From an uncultured Thermogutta sp. (GTDB taxonomy: Bacteria > Planctomycetota > Planctomycetia > Pirellulales > Thermoguttaceae), in assembly GCA_937128505.1 (NCBI GenBank), contig CAKZMM010000189.1, forward strand, positions 1 to 64,000: 64,000 nt of DNA, given 5' to 3'. Positions within the stretch are counted from its first letter, which is position 1. Every line of letters starts with the position of its first letter. The translations under genes were made by a program, and so were the position numbers. The notes under the pieces are model-generated. The model was not told where the DNA came from, did not search any database, and saw nothing but the letters and a program-made list of their open reading frames with translations. This document shows, in pieces, positions 1 through 8,274 of this stretch.

Positions 1-43
1 AGGTTGGTTTCTTTACATCGAGGTTGGTTTCTTTACATCGAGG
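1..43. repeat. 20-bp tandem duplication
   Basis: The window opens with two perfect copies of a 20-bp unit (aggttggtttctttacatcg) at 1-20 and 21-40, followed by the first three bases of a third copy. The left edge of the array may lie outside the window. It is one of many short intergenic duplications seen here; no function is visible. Confidence 0.85.
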
Positions 44-671
44 TAAATCTCGCGCAACATCAAGCGAGTTAGCTAATCCCGATCCACGCGGATAAACCAA
101 TCCTGAACCACATTCGTTGCATCTATGTTCCGCGGAAGTTATTGAGACTGGGTTTCCCGAAGTTTAGTCCCCGGGTATTCGTCGTGTTTGCTGGGCAGAC
201 CGAAACAATCATACGCGGTTTGATGTGGCGGGGGCAACCACGTCAGAGGGGCGCCGATTGGTCGCGCCAGAAGACCGATTTTGGCCGAGCACATCCCGGG
301 GCGTTTCTCCACAATGCGACAACGCATATAATTCAGTCACTTACTTGCTGATTTCGCGGTGTAACTGATTGGGATGTGCCTCTGAAGATATCCATAGGAA
401 TCGTGGAATAATCAGTGGTTTTCTCTGTTGGAGTGAGGCACCCGCGACCGGCGAGCAATCTGGGTTTCCATCGGCGTGCGGAGCAATTGGCGGCTTTAGG
501 TGCTCCGAAAGCAAGAAGCGAAAATTGGGCTATGTTATAAGTTCGAATATGCGGCGTTTTAAGTTTGAATATGCTGCCGCTAAGCTGCGAGATTGCGGGA
601 ACGATTGGGCGAAGTTTCTCGCGGGATTTCAGTCCTTTCTGCGGAATTGATTGACCAAAAGGCCGGCTCAT

Positions 672-689
672 TGAGTGGATATCCACTCA
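672..689. promoter_or_regulatory. 18-bp perfect palindrome, possible operator
   Basis: The sequence tgagtggatatccactca is a perfect inverted repeat with no spacer. It ends 33 bases before the preferred ATG (723) of the SDR gene and sits just upstream of its ribosome binding site. A dimeric repressor site here would act on transcription of that gene. The position favours the ATG start, because the alternative GTG (675) lies inside the palindrome. Operator function is inferred from symmetry and position only. Confidence 0.4.
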
Positions 690-722
690 GCAAAACCTGA
701 AGAATTCTTGACCGGAGTTGCG

Positions 723-1511
723 ATGCTCCCTGACGAAAACAATAAGCAGGACGAAAATCAACCACTCCACCCTAAAGTGGCATTGGTCACAGGGGCCGGG
801 CGGCGGCGAATCGGTAATGTGGTGGCTCAAGCTCTTGCAAAGCGCGGTTATAGGGTGGCTTTGCACTACCACCGGTCGGAGTCGGATGCTCGCCAAACTG
901 TGGAAGGCCTTGTGAATCGCGGACATCAAGCGATCGCCCTGGGGGCGGATGTATCCGATGAATCGGAGGTAGCGCGACTGATCCGGGAGGTCGTCGAACG
1001 CTTCGGCCGGTTGGATCTTTTGGTCACGACAGCCGCTATCTGGGAAAAGAAGCCTTTGGAGGAAGTGGCTGCCGCCGATCTCTTGCGGCACTTGGCCGTG
1101 AACGTCATGGGCACCTTCTTGTGCTGTTTGTACGCGGGGCGGGTCATGGTAGCTCAACCCGAAGGTGGGGTGATCGTGACGATCGGGGATTGGGCCACCC
1201 GGCGGCCTTACCGGGACTACCCGGCATACTTCGTGAGCAAGGGCTCAATTCCTACTCTCACGCGGATGTTTGCCGTCGAATTGGCGGCGCGCAATCCCCG
1301 CGTAAGAGTGAACTGCATCTTGCCCGGTCCGGTGATGCTCCCGGAGGATCTCGATGGTGGCGAACGGGAGGAGGCCATTCGCGGTACACTTTTGAAGCGC
1401 GAGGGAGGGCCGGAGAATATTGCGCAAGCGGTTTGCTTTCTGGCGGACAATGACTACATCACCGGTGTGTGCATCGCGGTCGATGGCGGCCGGTCCATCT
1501 GCCCCTTTTGA
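723..1511 (+). CDS. SDR-family oxidoreductase, pteridine-reductase-like
   Basis: A short-chain dehydrogenase/reductase of 262 residues with an NADP(H)-binding TGAGRRRIG loop near the N-terminus and a C-terminal AVDGG motif. Three details point to the pteridine reductase (PTR1/FolM) branch. The arginine-rich glycine loop is followed by VALHYHRS. The usual catalytic serine is replaced by Asp (IGDWATRRP), 13 residues before the Tyr of YFVSK. A WEKKPLEEV stretch follows the TTAA segment. Such enzymes reduce dihydro- or biopterin-type pterins; the substrate here is inferred. ATG 723 is preferred because GGAG precedes it at good spacing; an in-frame GTG at 675 has no good site and overlaps a palindrome. 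RuvX follows 275 bp downstream on the same strand. Confidence 0.85.
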   Translation: MLPDENNKQDENQPLHPKVALVTGAGRRRIGNVVAQALAKRGYRVALHYHRSESDARQTVEGLVNRGHQAIALGADVSDESEVARLIREVVERFGRLDLLVTTAAIWEKKPLEEVAAADLLRHLAVNVMGTFLCCLYAGRVMVAQPEGGVIVTIGDWATRRPYRDYPAYFVSKGSIPTLTRMFAVELAARNPRVRVNCILPGPVMLPEDLDGGEREEAIRGTLLKREGGPENIAQAVCFLADNDYITGVCIAVDGGRSICPF

Positions 1512-1786
1512 GGGGTTGAGTTCCCCAGACAACGCAAGTGCTTGTGGAGGGCGAAAAACCGGGAGAGCAAACCGACGTTTTCCGAGGGTTTCAATGGGCG
1601 AGGAGGGCATTTCGCTTACCCAGAATAACGGGGCAAGCCTCCTACTGCAAACGGCGGGGTTTGCCTCGCGTGTGTCAGCTTGCGGGGGTTGGGCGGGTTT
1701 TTCGGCAGCATGGTCGGGCAGAGTTCTTTAGGGAAGTCGGCGGGAGTCGAAGAGAATCAATGACGGCTTCGGCCTCTGAGGGAAAG

Positions 1787-2230
1787 ATGGGGCGGGTAAT
1801 CGGCGTGGATTTCGGCTTGGCGAGAATCGGACTTGCTGTGAGCGACCCCGACCGTCGGATTGCAAGCCCCTTGGGAACGTATCATCGGATTACTCCGGAA
1901 AAGGATGCTGAGTTCTTTCGGCGATTGGCCCGAGATCATGAGGTCGGTCTTTTCGTTGTCGGTCTGCCTCTTCACTTGAGCGGGGATGAGAGTCCACTAT
2001 CCAAAGAGGCGAGGCGATTTGGCCTATGGCTGGCGGAGCAGACGCAGGTTCCGGTAAGATTTTTCGATGAGCGATTCACAACGCGGGAAGCCACGCAGGC
2101 TTTGGCCGATGCCGGTTTGCGGTCAAAGCGACTTAGGAGACGGGTGGATAAAGTCGCTGCCCAGCTGCTGCTGGCCGCGTACCTCGAAACGGAAGAAAAA
2201 AGCACTCAACGATCCGTCGATCATGAGTAA
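1787..2230 (+). CDS. ruvX: RuvX/YqgF-family Holliday junction resolvase-like nuclease
   Basis: A 147-residue RNase H-fold protein of the YqgF family (putative Holliday junction resolvase; also implicated in pre-16S rRNA 5'-end maturation in E. coli). The N-terminal GVDFGLARIG carries the first acidic metal ligand (Asp8). FVVGLPLH, FDERFTT and the C-terminal RVDKVAAQLLL supply the other conserved motifs. ATG 1787 is chosen because the family begins 4-6 residues before this first strand and GAGGG lies just upstream; ATG 1760 (nine residues longer) is the alternative. The stop overlaps the start of the next gene by 8 bases, so the two are translationally coupled. Confidence 0.88.
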   Translation: MGRVIGVDFGLARIGLAVSDPDRRIASPLGTYHRITPEKDAEFFRRLARDHEVGLFVVGLPLHLSGDESPLSKEARRFGLWLAEQTQVPVRFFDERFTTREATQALADAGLRSKRLRRRVDKVAAQLLLAAYLETEEKSTQRSVDHE

Positions 2231-3119
2231 GTTGATTGTTGGATGCGGCTACCTAGGGCAAAAAGTGGCCGAGCGATGGGTCGCAGAGGGGGAAAAAGTC
2301 TTCGCCACAACGCGGAGTGTCGACCGGGCTCAGGAGCTCAGTCGGCAGGGATTGATCCCGATCTTAATGGATCTTACGCAGCCGGAGTTGCTGCCGGCGT
2401 TGCCGGAAGTAAGCAGCCTGCTTGTGGCCCTAGGTTATGATCGCCGCTCAAGCTATCCACGGAAGGCGCTATTTATCGACGGCATGCGGCGGCTATTGGA
2501 AATCCTTCCTCCTTCTGCCGAGAAATTGATATTGATCAGCTCAACGGGTGTATATGGGAATCACGATGGTCAGTGGATCGACGAGTCCACCCCGTGCATG
2601 CCAAAACGCGAGGCCGGTCAAGTGCTCCTTTCTGCGGAAGACTTGCTGCGAAGCCACCCGTTTGGCTCTAAAACGTTGATTTTGCGTTTGGCGGGGATCT
2701 ATGGGCCGGGCAGAATCCCGCAAGCGAACGATCTGCGCCACGGGCGACCGTTAAAAGGGTCGCCACACCATATGCTGAATCTCATTCATGTGGATGATGC
2801 AGCCACGGCAATTGTGTTGGCCGAGAAAATCGGGCCGTTTCCGGGGCTTTTCGTCCTGAGTGATGGTTGCCCAGTTTTTCGGCAAGACTTTTATGGTTAT
2901 TTGGCAGAGCTTTTGAACTCACCACCACCGGTTTTTGGTGAGCATGGGGGAGGTGGGACCCCAGAAGCCGGTCGCGACGCGGAGCACAAACGGGTCAATA
3001 ATTCCCGGATTGTCCGAGCACTCGGGCTTAATTTTCGTTACCCGGGTTATCGAGAGGGATTGCGGGCCATCGTGGCTGCCGAAGCTGATGGGCAGGAGTC
3101 GGCCCCGTTGGAAGTATGA
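2223..3119 (+). CDS. NAD-dependent epimerase/dehydratase-like protein (YeeZ type)
   Basis: An extended-SDR Rossmann protein of 298 residues. VGCGYLGQKVAERW is the N-terminal nucleotide-binding loop, SSTGVYG the central strand and LRLAGIYGPGR the substrate-side motif, as in the YeeZ/YbjT-like family whose substrates are unknown. The ATG at 2223 lies inside the last codons of ruvX and has no clear Shine-Dalgarno sequence of its own, which suggests re-initiation after ruvX. A hairpin 30 bp after the stop may end the transcript. Function beyond nucleotide-sugar-type SDR chemistry cannot be read from the sequence. Confidence 0.82.
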   Translation: MSKLIVGCGYLGQKVAERWVAEGEKVFATTRSVDRAQELSRQGLIPILMDLTQPELLPALPEVSSLLVALGYDRRSSYPRKALFIDGMRRLLEILPPSAEKLILISSTGVYGNHDGQWIDESTPCMPKREAGQVLLSAEDLLRSHPFGSKTLILRLAGIYGPGRIPQANDLRHGRPLKGSPHHMLNLIHVDDAATAIVLAEKIGPFPGLFVLSDGCPVFRQDFYGYLAELLNSPPPVFGEHGGGGTPEAGRDAEHKRVNNSRIVRALGLNFRYPGYREGLRAIVAAEADGQESAPLEV

Positions 3120-3462
3120 AGTATACGAGGTAATATCCTGCCGGCTTACCCGGAACTTGCCGAGCAAGGCCGGATAGAATTACGAGCTTTTCCGTGGGGC
3201 GAGTTGGAAAGCCGATTGGTGATTCTTGGCTTTCCCGTGATCTTGACGTTGAATTAGGGTGGTTTCAAATTCGCTAGAATCTGCGGAGGTTTTGCCCGCT
3301 CGACCGACAAGCCGCAGGCTTCAGTCACCGTCGCACGGCGAGAAATACGTGTTTAAGATTATTGCGGTATTTTTCAGTGATTGTGCGTCGTTTTTGATTT
3401 GCTTTCCTCCGAGGGGTTTCTCTCGGGGACAAGCCTTTTGAGGTGTGCTTCGAGGGCGACTT
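3120..3462. other. intergenic, no gene seen
   Basis: After the hairpin at 3150-3173 nothing gene-like is seen up to the small altronate-dehydratase subunit. One 60-codon open frame (3259-3441) has no ribosome binding site or family features and is not called. Confidence 0.55.
3150..3173 (+). terminator. hairpin after the ruvX/yeeZ-like pair
   Basis: The stem cttgc/gcaag with loop cga is extended outside by ccgg/ccgg. It begins 30 bp after the stop at 3119. There is no T-run after it, so an intrinsic terminator is possible but not proven. Confidence 0.35.
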
Positions 3463-3783
3463 ATGCAGCCGAATACCCGTTGCAACGTCTTGCGGCTTTC
3501 TCCGGGCGACAATGTGGGTGTGGTAATCCGTGCAGTATCCCCGGGTGAGTTATTAATTTTTGACGGGGGCACAGCCACCGCGATTGATTCCATCCCGTAT
3601 GGGCATAAGGTGGCCATCTGTCCCATCAAATGCGGGGAAAAAGTCCTGAAGTATGCGGCGCCTATCGGTTCGGCAGTTCGCGACATTTCGGTGGGTGAGC
3701 ATGTGCACGTGCACAATATCAAAAGCGACTACCTACCTACTTACTTGCGCGAAGGAGAGGCTCGCTATCACGAGAGGGCTTAA
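3463..3783 (+). CDS. UxaA-family small subunit (SAF domain)
   Basis: A 106-residue protein matching the N-terminal SAF domain of altronate/galactarate dehydratases. Landmarks are DNVGVVIRAVSPGE, the IPYGHKVA strand, IKCGEKVLKYAAPIG and the closing GEHVHVHNIKS. In the family this domain partners the catalytic domain, either fused or as a separate small subunit, in dehydrating sugar acids or the sulfonate analogue sulfolactate. ATG 3463 has GAGG upstream; a GTG six codons earlier (3445) is less likely. The large subunit is encoded 389 bp downstream, an unusually wide gap for the two halves of one enzyme. Confidence 0.85.
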   Translation: MQPNTRCNVLRLSPGDNVGVVIRAVSPGELLIFDGGTATAIDSIPYGHKVAICPIKCGEKVLKYAAPIGSAVRDISVGEHVHVHNIKSDYLPTYLREGEARYHERA

Positions 3784-4172
3784 GCTGAGTCATTGTTTGC
3801 CGAGCTAAGACGAAAGCGAGATATTCGCACTTCGCTCGATGTTTGTTCGGATCTCAAGCAGGTCGCGGTAGATGGATTCTTTCCCCGAAGTTGCGGAAAA
3901 AATTCCCGCCGGAATTCTAGGACTATTCACTGAACCTGACTTCATAAATAAACCTGAATAAATAAACCTGACTTCATAAATAAAAGTGACTTCACGAATT
4001 AACCTGACTTTAAAAGGCATCGAAGAGTCCGCCTAACTCCCCCGAGAGTTGGCGCAAAAGTGAAAAACGAATTACCGGGCTTCGGTGAATTATGGGGTTT
4101 TAACACCGCAAAGCGAGGTTGCCAGCGAGAGTGCCGAACTAATCGTGTCACTAGACGAGACAGGGCTTACCG
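3784..4172. other. gap between the two UxaA-type halves
   Basis: No gene is seen. It contains the AT-rich repeat cluster at 3933-4011 and a hairpin at about 4031-4053 (aactc/gagtt flanked by gcc/ggc). Either could affect expression of the downstream large subunit; neither has a recognised identity. Confidence 0.5.
3933..4011. repeat. degenerate 17-bp AT-rich tandem repeats
   Basis: Five full or partial copies of a unit resembling aacctgacttcataaat begin at about 3933, 3951, 3965, 3984 and 4001. The copies at 3933 and 3965 are identical over 17 bases. The array lies in the gap between the two UxaA-type genes. Confidence 0.8.
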
Positions 4173-5387
4173 ATGCTTAAAGGGTTTTTGCGGGCGGACG
4201 GCCGGAAGGGGATTCGCAACTACTTAGTGGTGGCTTACCTCGTGGAGTGTGCTCACCATGTGGCCGCCGAAATTGTCCGAGCTTTTCCCAATCAGGGTGT
4301 GCATCTCATCGGTTTCCCGGGGTGCTTCCCGAGCGATTATGCCGAGCGGATCATGCAGCGATTATGCACCCATCCCAATGTGGGGGCTTGCTTGATTGTG
4401 TCGCTGGGCTGCGAAAGCTTCAATCGGCGTAATCTGGAGGAGTCGGTAGCAGCCTCGGGACGGCCGGTGGCGACTTTGGTCATCCAGGAATTGGGGGGTA
4501 CCCGGGCCACCGTTCGCGCGGGCCAGGATTGGGTTCGGGAAAACCTTCCCGCGCTGCATGCGGCAGAGCGGGTCCCGATGACGGTGAGCGAGCTTGTCGT
4601 CGGAACCATCTGCGGCGGATCCGATGGCACGAGTGGTCTGACGGCTAATCCGGCAGCAGGTCGTGCCTTTGATCTGTTGGTTGCCGAGGGGGCAACCGCG
4701 ATTTTCGAGGAAACCGGGGAGCTCATCGGGTGCGAATACTTCATGGCCGATCGTGCGGTGACGCCGGAGCTGGGGAAACTTTTAATCGAATGTGTTCAGA
4801 AGGCGGCTCGGTATTACTCCACCTTGGGGCACGGGAGTTTTGCCCCTGGCAATGCCGAAGGCGGCCTGAGCACAATTGAGGAGAAGTCGTTGGGAGCTTA
4901 TTCCAAGAGTGGTCAGTCGCCAATTGCAGGGCTGATCAAACCGGGGGACTTGCCGCCCACGGGGGGCTTATATCTGCTTGATGTCGTTCCCGACGGGGAA
5001 GTAAGATTCGGCTTTCCCAATATCTCGGACAATGCTGAAATTGTGGAGTTAATTGCCTGCGGGTGCCATCTCGTACTATTTACAACCGGGCGGGGGTCTG
5101 TGGTGGGATCGGCCATTTCGCCGGTCATCAAAATCTGCGCAAATCCGGAAACTTATCGGCGAATGCCGGAGGACATGGATGTGAATGCCGGGCGAATTCT
5201 CGAGGGGCAAGCGACACTCGATGAGGTGGGCCGCGAAATTTATGGGCTTGTAATTGAGGCTGCTAATGGCCGGATGACTTGCTCCGAAGCGCTCGGCCAC
5301 CAAGAGTTCATCCTCACTTACAAGTATTTCGAACCGATTTCGCCGGCTTGCCTGCCGCTTGGCGCTCCGCCGGCTTATGCACGATAA
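4173..5387 (+). CDS. UxaA-family dehydratase large (catalytic) subunit
   Basis: A 404-residue homologue of the C-terminal catalytic part of altronate/galactarate dehydratase and the SuyB-like sulfolactate lyase group. Family landmarks are GRKGIRNYL at the start, CGGSDGTSGLTANPA in the middle, and the end block TTGRGSVVGSAISPVIKICA followed by DMDVNAGRI. The family dehydrates hydroxy acids using an iron or other divalent-metal site. Together with the SAF subunit upstream this makes a two-chain enzyme. The substrate is not decided by the sequence, and no uronate-pathway genes are nearby to help. The 3' end of the gene is part of an imperfect duplication continuing into the intergenic DNA. Confidence 0.88.
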   Translation: MLKGFLRADGRKGIRNYLVVAYLVECAHHVAAEIVRAFPNQGVHLIGFPGCFPSDYAERIMQRLCTHPNVGACLIVSLGCESFNRRNLEESVAASGRPVATLVIQELGGTRATVRAGQDWVRENLPALHAAERVPMTVSELVVGTICGGSDGTSGLTANPAAGRAFDLLVAEGATAIFEETGELIGCEYFMADRAVTPELGKLLIECVQKAARYYSTLGHGSFAPGNAEGGLSTIEEKSLGAYSKSGQSPIAGLIKPGDLPPTGGLYLLDVVPDGEVRFGFPNISDNAEIVELIACGCHLVLFTTGRGSVVGSAISPVIKICANPETYRRMPEDMDVNAGRILEGQATLDEVGREIYGLVIEAANGRMTCSEALGHQEFILTYKYFEPISPACLPLGAPPAYAR

Positions 5388-5452
5388 CCCCATGCTGTTT
5401 TTGATTTCTGACCGATCAGATTAGTCTCCGCCGGCTAATGCGCGATACCCCC
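5365..5452. repeat. duplicated 3' end of the UxaA-type gene
   Basis: The 27 bases at 5365-5391, which include the stop codon of the dehydratase gene, recur with few changes at 5426-5452. The offset is 61 bp. It is one of the few duplications here that touches coding DNA. Confidence 0.75.
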
Positions 5453-5629
5453 TTGGAAGTGTGGAAGAGCATTGGTCAACTGAGGAGGCGACACCTGCCG
5501 GTCTTTGCGGACGATATTGTTAATCGGCACGTGCCGTCTCCCTTTTTTCGGGCACCTCCCGGCCTTTGGGGGCGATTTGCCTGAAGAGTCAATTTTTCGA
5601 CAACTAACGGTCAACTTTTCGCCGAGACA

Positions 5630-5989
5630 TCATTCCCGTAAGACAATCTTTGGCGAGGCCCAAACTCCATGCTGATTGCAACAAGCCCGGGCCACCACCT
5701 TGCCGGTCTCTAGGTAAAACACGGCTAACGGGGCTTGGCCGGGACGCAAATAATGCCGGCAGAGGCAGGCTTCGGTCTGTACTTCGATCCATTCGATGTA
5801 GTGGTTGGCGTCCATCGGATGATGAGGAGCCACGCCCACACTTACCGTGAATTCCCGACCCCGCACGGCAACTACGGGTAAGTGCTTGTCATCCGCCATC
5901 GAGGTGTACTCCGTCTTGGGGGTGACAAGCAGCATATTTTGGTTGCAGCCGCAGGAGGCGTGGGAACCCGGCCGAATGATCTCCACCAT
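5630..5989 (-). CDS. desulfoferrodoxin-like superoxide reductase
   Basis: A superoxide reductase (reduces superoxide to hydrogen peroxide without making oxygen; cytoplasmic). Iron-centre II motifs are present: DDKHLP, VAPHHPMDANHYIEW and CCNQHGVW provide the His4Cys ligands. The first ATG (5989) starts at MVEIIRPG. The same frame continues upstream as YRCPKCGA directly before that ATG, exactly like the N-terminal desulforedoxin Cys pair (CxxC) of desulfoferrodoxins, with a second pair present as CGC instead of the usual CC. No ATG, GTG or TTG exists in that extension before a stop at 6068-6070. The true start is therefore probably a rare codon upstream (an ATC at 6014-6016 is one candidate), or there is a base error. 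The coordinates give the conservative ATG start. Confidence 0.82.
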   Translation of the reverse strand: MVEIIRPGSHASCGCNQNMLLVTPKTEYTSMADDKHLPVVAVRGREFTVSVGVAPHHPMDANHYIEWIEVQTEACLCRHYLRPGQAPLAVFYLETGKVVARACCNQHGVWASPKIVLRE

Positions 5990-6800
5990 CGCCCCGCATT
6001 TCGGACATCGATAGATGGGATGATTCCCTGCATAACCCCTGCTGCTGGCTCTGACTTCTCTTGCGTTTTAATGAGAAGAACTTCCCCGAATCGCTACGCC
6101 GTACCCGCGGCGAGGCAGCAAAATCGGTGGTGCCAGAATCTTTGACGCTGCCAGGAATCTTCGACGTTTTTAGGAAAGGTGCGGGTTTGGGAAGTCCCCC
6201 GCATGTCTGAAGACATAATGTTTACCGGGTTGTGGAGACGTAATGTTTACCGGGTTGTGGTACCGGAGTTAATCCACCCCTAGTGATACCCCGTGCTGGA
6301 TTCAGCCTTTTCCATGATATTTCAAGTCTTTGTCGCATCCAATTTGCTAGAAACTAACACGAAATAATTTGCGAGGGATTGGCACGAGTGCCTAGCGTGC
6401 ACGGCTTCGATCGCGCCGACCTCTCTTTTCCAGCAGGACAAAGTCTGTGAATCCCGCGGCGAAGGCGGCGATTGCCTACAGCTCAAGTCCAGCCGCAAAA
6501 TGCGTAAATCTCGCAAACGGCGGCGGCTAGACCGGCCCACCCCACCGCTTAATAAGTTTGTTCATTCACGATTCTCATCTTGAACCGGTCTGCCCAAGCA
6601 GCACAAGCTTAACTTGCTACCACAAATCCCGCTTGGATTCGTCGGCTCCTCGAGTATCGGCTGACGGGAAGCAGCCGGGCGAACCTTAACGCGAGGCCGC
6701 TTCATCGCACCCGCTTCAAGCGATCTGTGATCCAGCTTTTACTTTAGAGTAATAGAGAACTTAATAGAGACGGGCAAAGAGGAGAGTTTTTTACGCAGAA
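5990..6800. other. intergenic between two minus-strand genes
   Basis: The first approximately 30 bases beyond the superoxide reductase ATG encode its probable N-terminal Cys motif. The rest shows no gene. It holds the 25-bp duplication at 6211-6260. A GGAAGCAGCC-like piece near 6670 was considered and rejected as a signal recognition particle RNA. Confidence 0.55.
6211..6260. repeat. 25-bp tandem duplication
   Basis: Two adjacent 25-bp copies (6211-6235 and 6236-6260) differ at one base. The shared core is taatgtttaccgggttgtgg. Tandem short repeats of this form can be the remnant end of an insertion sequence, but no transposase piece is nearby. Confidence 0.88.
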
Positions 6801-7640
6801 TTAGACCCACAAGTGCAGCCGACCGCCCAGCATATCCGGAACCGCTCTTTCCACATGTCGACGGATTTCCCCGTCGTAATAGCGGACGCTAAAGTGAGAG
6901 GCAATAATGAGCTCGTTCTGGAATCGATCGCGGCGTTCCAGTAAATCGTCCAAGTGCATGTGCCCGAACCGATGGATCTTTTCTCGGCGGTGGCGGGGGG
7001 CCACGAAGGTCAGCTCAAGGATCAAGATCTTCGCCTCAAACATGGCGGGGCAATGGTCGAGCCCACCTGGAGCGCTATCGCCCAGGTAGGCTACGATGGG
7101 AATCCGGATTTCTGTGGTGACCTCCGTCCCCGAAAGCCGGAGGTCGCGGATTTGTTCGCCTGTGAGGTGAGAAAACTCCGGGTTCAGCTTGCGGCGGCGC
7201 TCCCAAACAATAAAGCCCAGCGCCGGCACCCGATGCTCCGTTGCGCTACATGTGACGACCAGCTCGCGGGAAAGCTCCACCTCCTCCCCGGGCTTTAGCC
7301 CCACAAGTTCGCAGGGTAAACGTCCCCGGTCCAATCGGCTTACCTCCCTTAGAATCCGCTGAATCCCTCCCACGGCCTGCTCAGGTAGATAGATGGTCGG
7401 AGGAGACATTTTCATCATTCGACGCCGGGCTACATAAGTCGGCAATCCCATAATGTGGTCGATATGGGTGTGCGAGACGAACCAATTTGGTGTTCCCATG
7501 AAGACCCATGGTTGGGCTCCTAAGTCAAATCCCAATTTCAGTTCGGGAATTCGCCAATACGTCTGCACAGCCGCCCGCGAGTACCCCTCGATCGTTAGAT
7601 TACCGTGAGTTATCGAATGGATTGGTTGGTCGGAAAGCAT
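6801..7640 (-). CDS. metallo-beta-lactamase-fold hydrolase, RNase Z-like
   Basis: A 279-residue metallo-beta-lactamase-fold protein. The metal motif HxHxDH is present as SHTHIDH (His57, His59, Asp61, His62), with further ligands in ATEHRVPA, AYLGDSAP and the C-terminal IIASHFSVRYY. The order and the late His resemble RNase Z-type enzymes, which trim tRNA 3' ends, more than classical lactamases or glyoxalases. It could be a diverged tRNase Z or a relative with another phosphodiesterase substrate. No clear Shine-Dalgarno sequence precedes the ATG. It stands alone between two wide gaps. Confidence 0.8.
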   Translation of the reverse strand: MLSDQPIHSITHGNLTIEGYSRAAVQTYWRIPELKLGFDLGAQPWVFMGTPNWFVSHTHIDHIMGLPTYVARRRMMKMSPPTIYLPEQAVGGIQRILREVSRLDRGRLPCELVGLKPGEEVELSRELVVTCSATEHRVPALGFIVWERRRKLNPEFSHLTGEQIRDLRLSGTEVTTEIRIPIVAYLGDSAPGGLDHCPAMFEAKILILELTFVAPRHRREKIHRFGHMHLDDLLERRDRFQNELIIASHFSVRYYDGEIRRHVERAVPDMLGGRLHLWV

Positions 7641-7779
7641 GGACTTAACGGGTTATTGGCACCCTTGTCATCAGGAAGTTAGCAAAACTGCGTGAGCTTT
7701 CATGCCAGTACATTCATTCGAAAGTACGGGGTATCCGACGGGATCATTACCCTCCATGCTCAACAACGATTCTTGGAAC

Positions 7780-7815
7780 CGATCAAACAGAGACTTACGA
7801 TCAAACAGAGACTTA
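7780..7815. repeat. 18-bp perfect tandem duplication
   Basis: The unit cgatcaaacagagactta occurs at 7780-7797 and 7798-7815 without a mismatch. Confidence 0.95.
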
Positions 7816-8089
7816 ATTGGCCTCGCCTAATGGTGCTCAGCTAAACGGCTCAGTTTCAGAGAGTCCTCAAAAATCAAATCACGGTGCTTTCAATAGTCTT
7901 AACCAATTTTATGTTTGGCTTGCTAGGAGCCAATCTTTCGTCCTCGCGGAGTTCAAATTCCTCAAACAGCTTCCCGGGGCTAAAAGCCCTTCAGCAAGTC
8001 AGAAAGGGATTCTTCCGTGTTTCCTATCGGAAAACGCTCGCGTAGCTGACTACCGCCGACGCTTCCTGGTTTTTAAGTTTCCTTGTCAG

Positions 8090-8123
8090 TTGTATTAAAG
8101 GTTCCTTTGTATTAAAGGTTCCT
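8090..8123. repeat. 17-bp perfect tandem duplication
   Basis: The unit ttgtattaaaggttcct occurs at 8090-8106 and 8107-8123. A diverged third copy (ttttaagtttccttgtcag) lies directly before it. Confidence 0.93.
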
Positions 8124-8274
8124 TGTGAGTGTCGAAATCGCCGAGTTTAAGCAAAGCTCGAAAACCTCCGTATTGTCGGCGGCTCAAAGAGGTTGCTTCG
8201 TACTCCTCTGAAGCTTCAGTCCATGAGGCAAGTAAAGCAGGAGGTGTCAGCGGCGCAGGCAAAGTCGGGACTTT

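Larger units (their letters stand above)
1..722. other. gene-free leader region
   Basis: I see no convincing gene. Small open frames on both strands overlap each other and match no family known to me. The stretch holds the 20-bp duplication at its left end, an imperfect 19-bp direct repeat with 21-bp offset (539-557 and 560-578, core aatatgc) and the 18-bp palindrome at 672-689 just before the SDR gene. Confidence 0.6.
7641..8274. other. intergenic with two tandem duplications
   Basis: No credible gene. A 93-codon plus-strand frame at 7817-8098 has no family features and overlaps the start of one of the duplications. The region holds the 18-bp (7780-7815) and 17-bp (8090-8123) perfect duplications. 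Confidence 0.55.

Noticed and set aside
6211-6260. End of an insertion sequence
   Set aside because: Adjacent 25-bp copies can occur at element ends, but no transposase fragment, second end or target duplication was seen within the gap.
6655-6720. GGAAGCAGCC word suggesting a signal recognition particle RNA
   Set aside because: The surrounding bases do not fit the conserved GGTCAGG...GGAAGGAAGCAGCC tetraloop domain; only a short local hairpin is present.
7817-8098. 93-codon plus-strand frame as a small gene
   Set aside because: No ATG-linked ribosome binding site, no family features, and it ends next to an intergenic 17-bp duplication.
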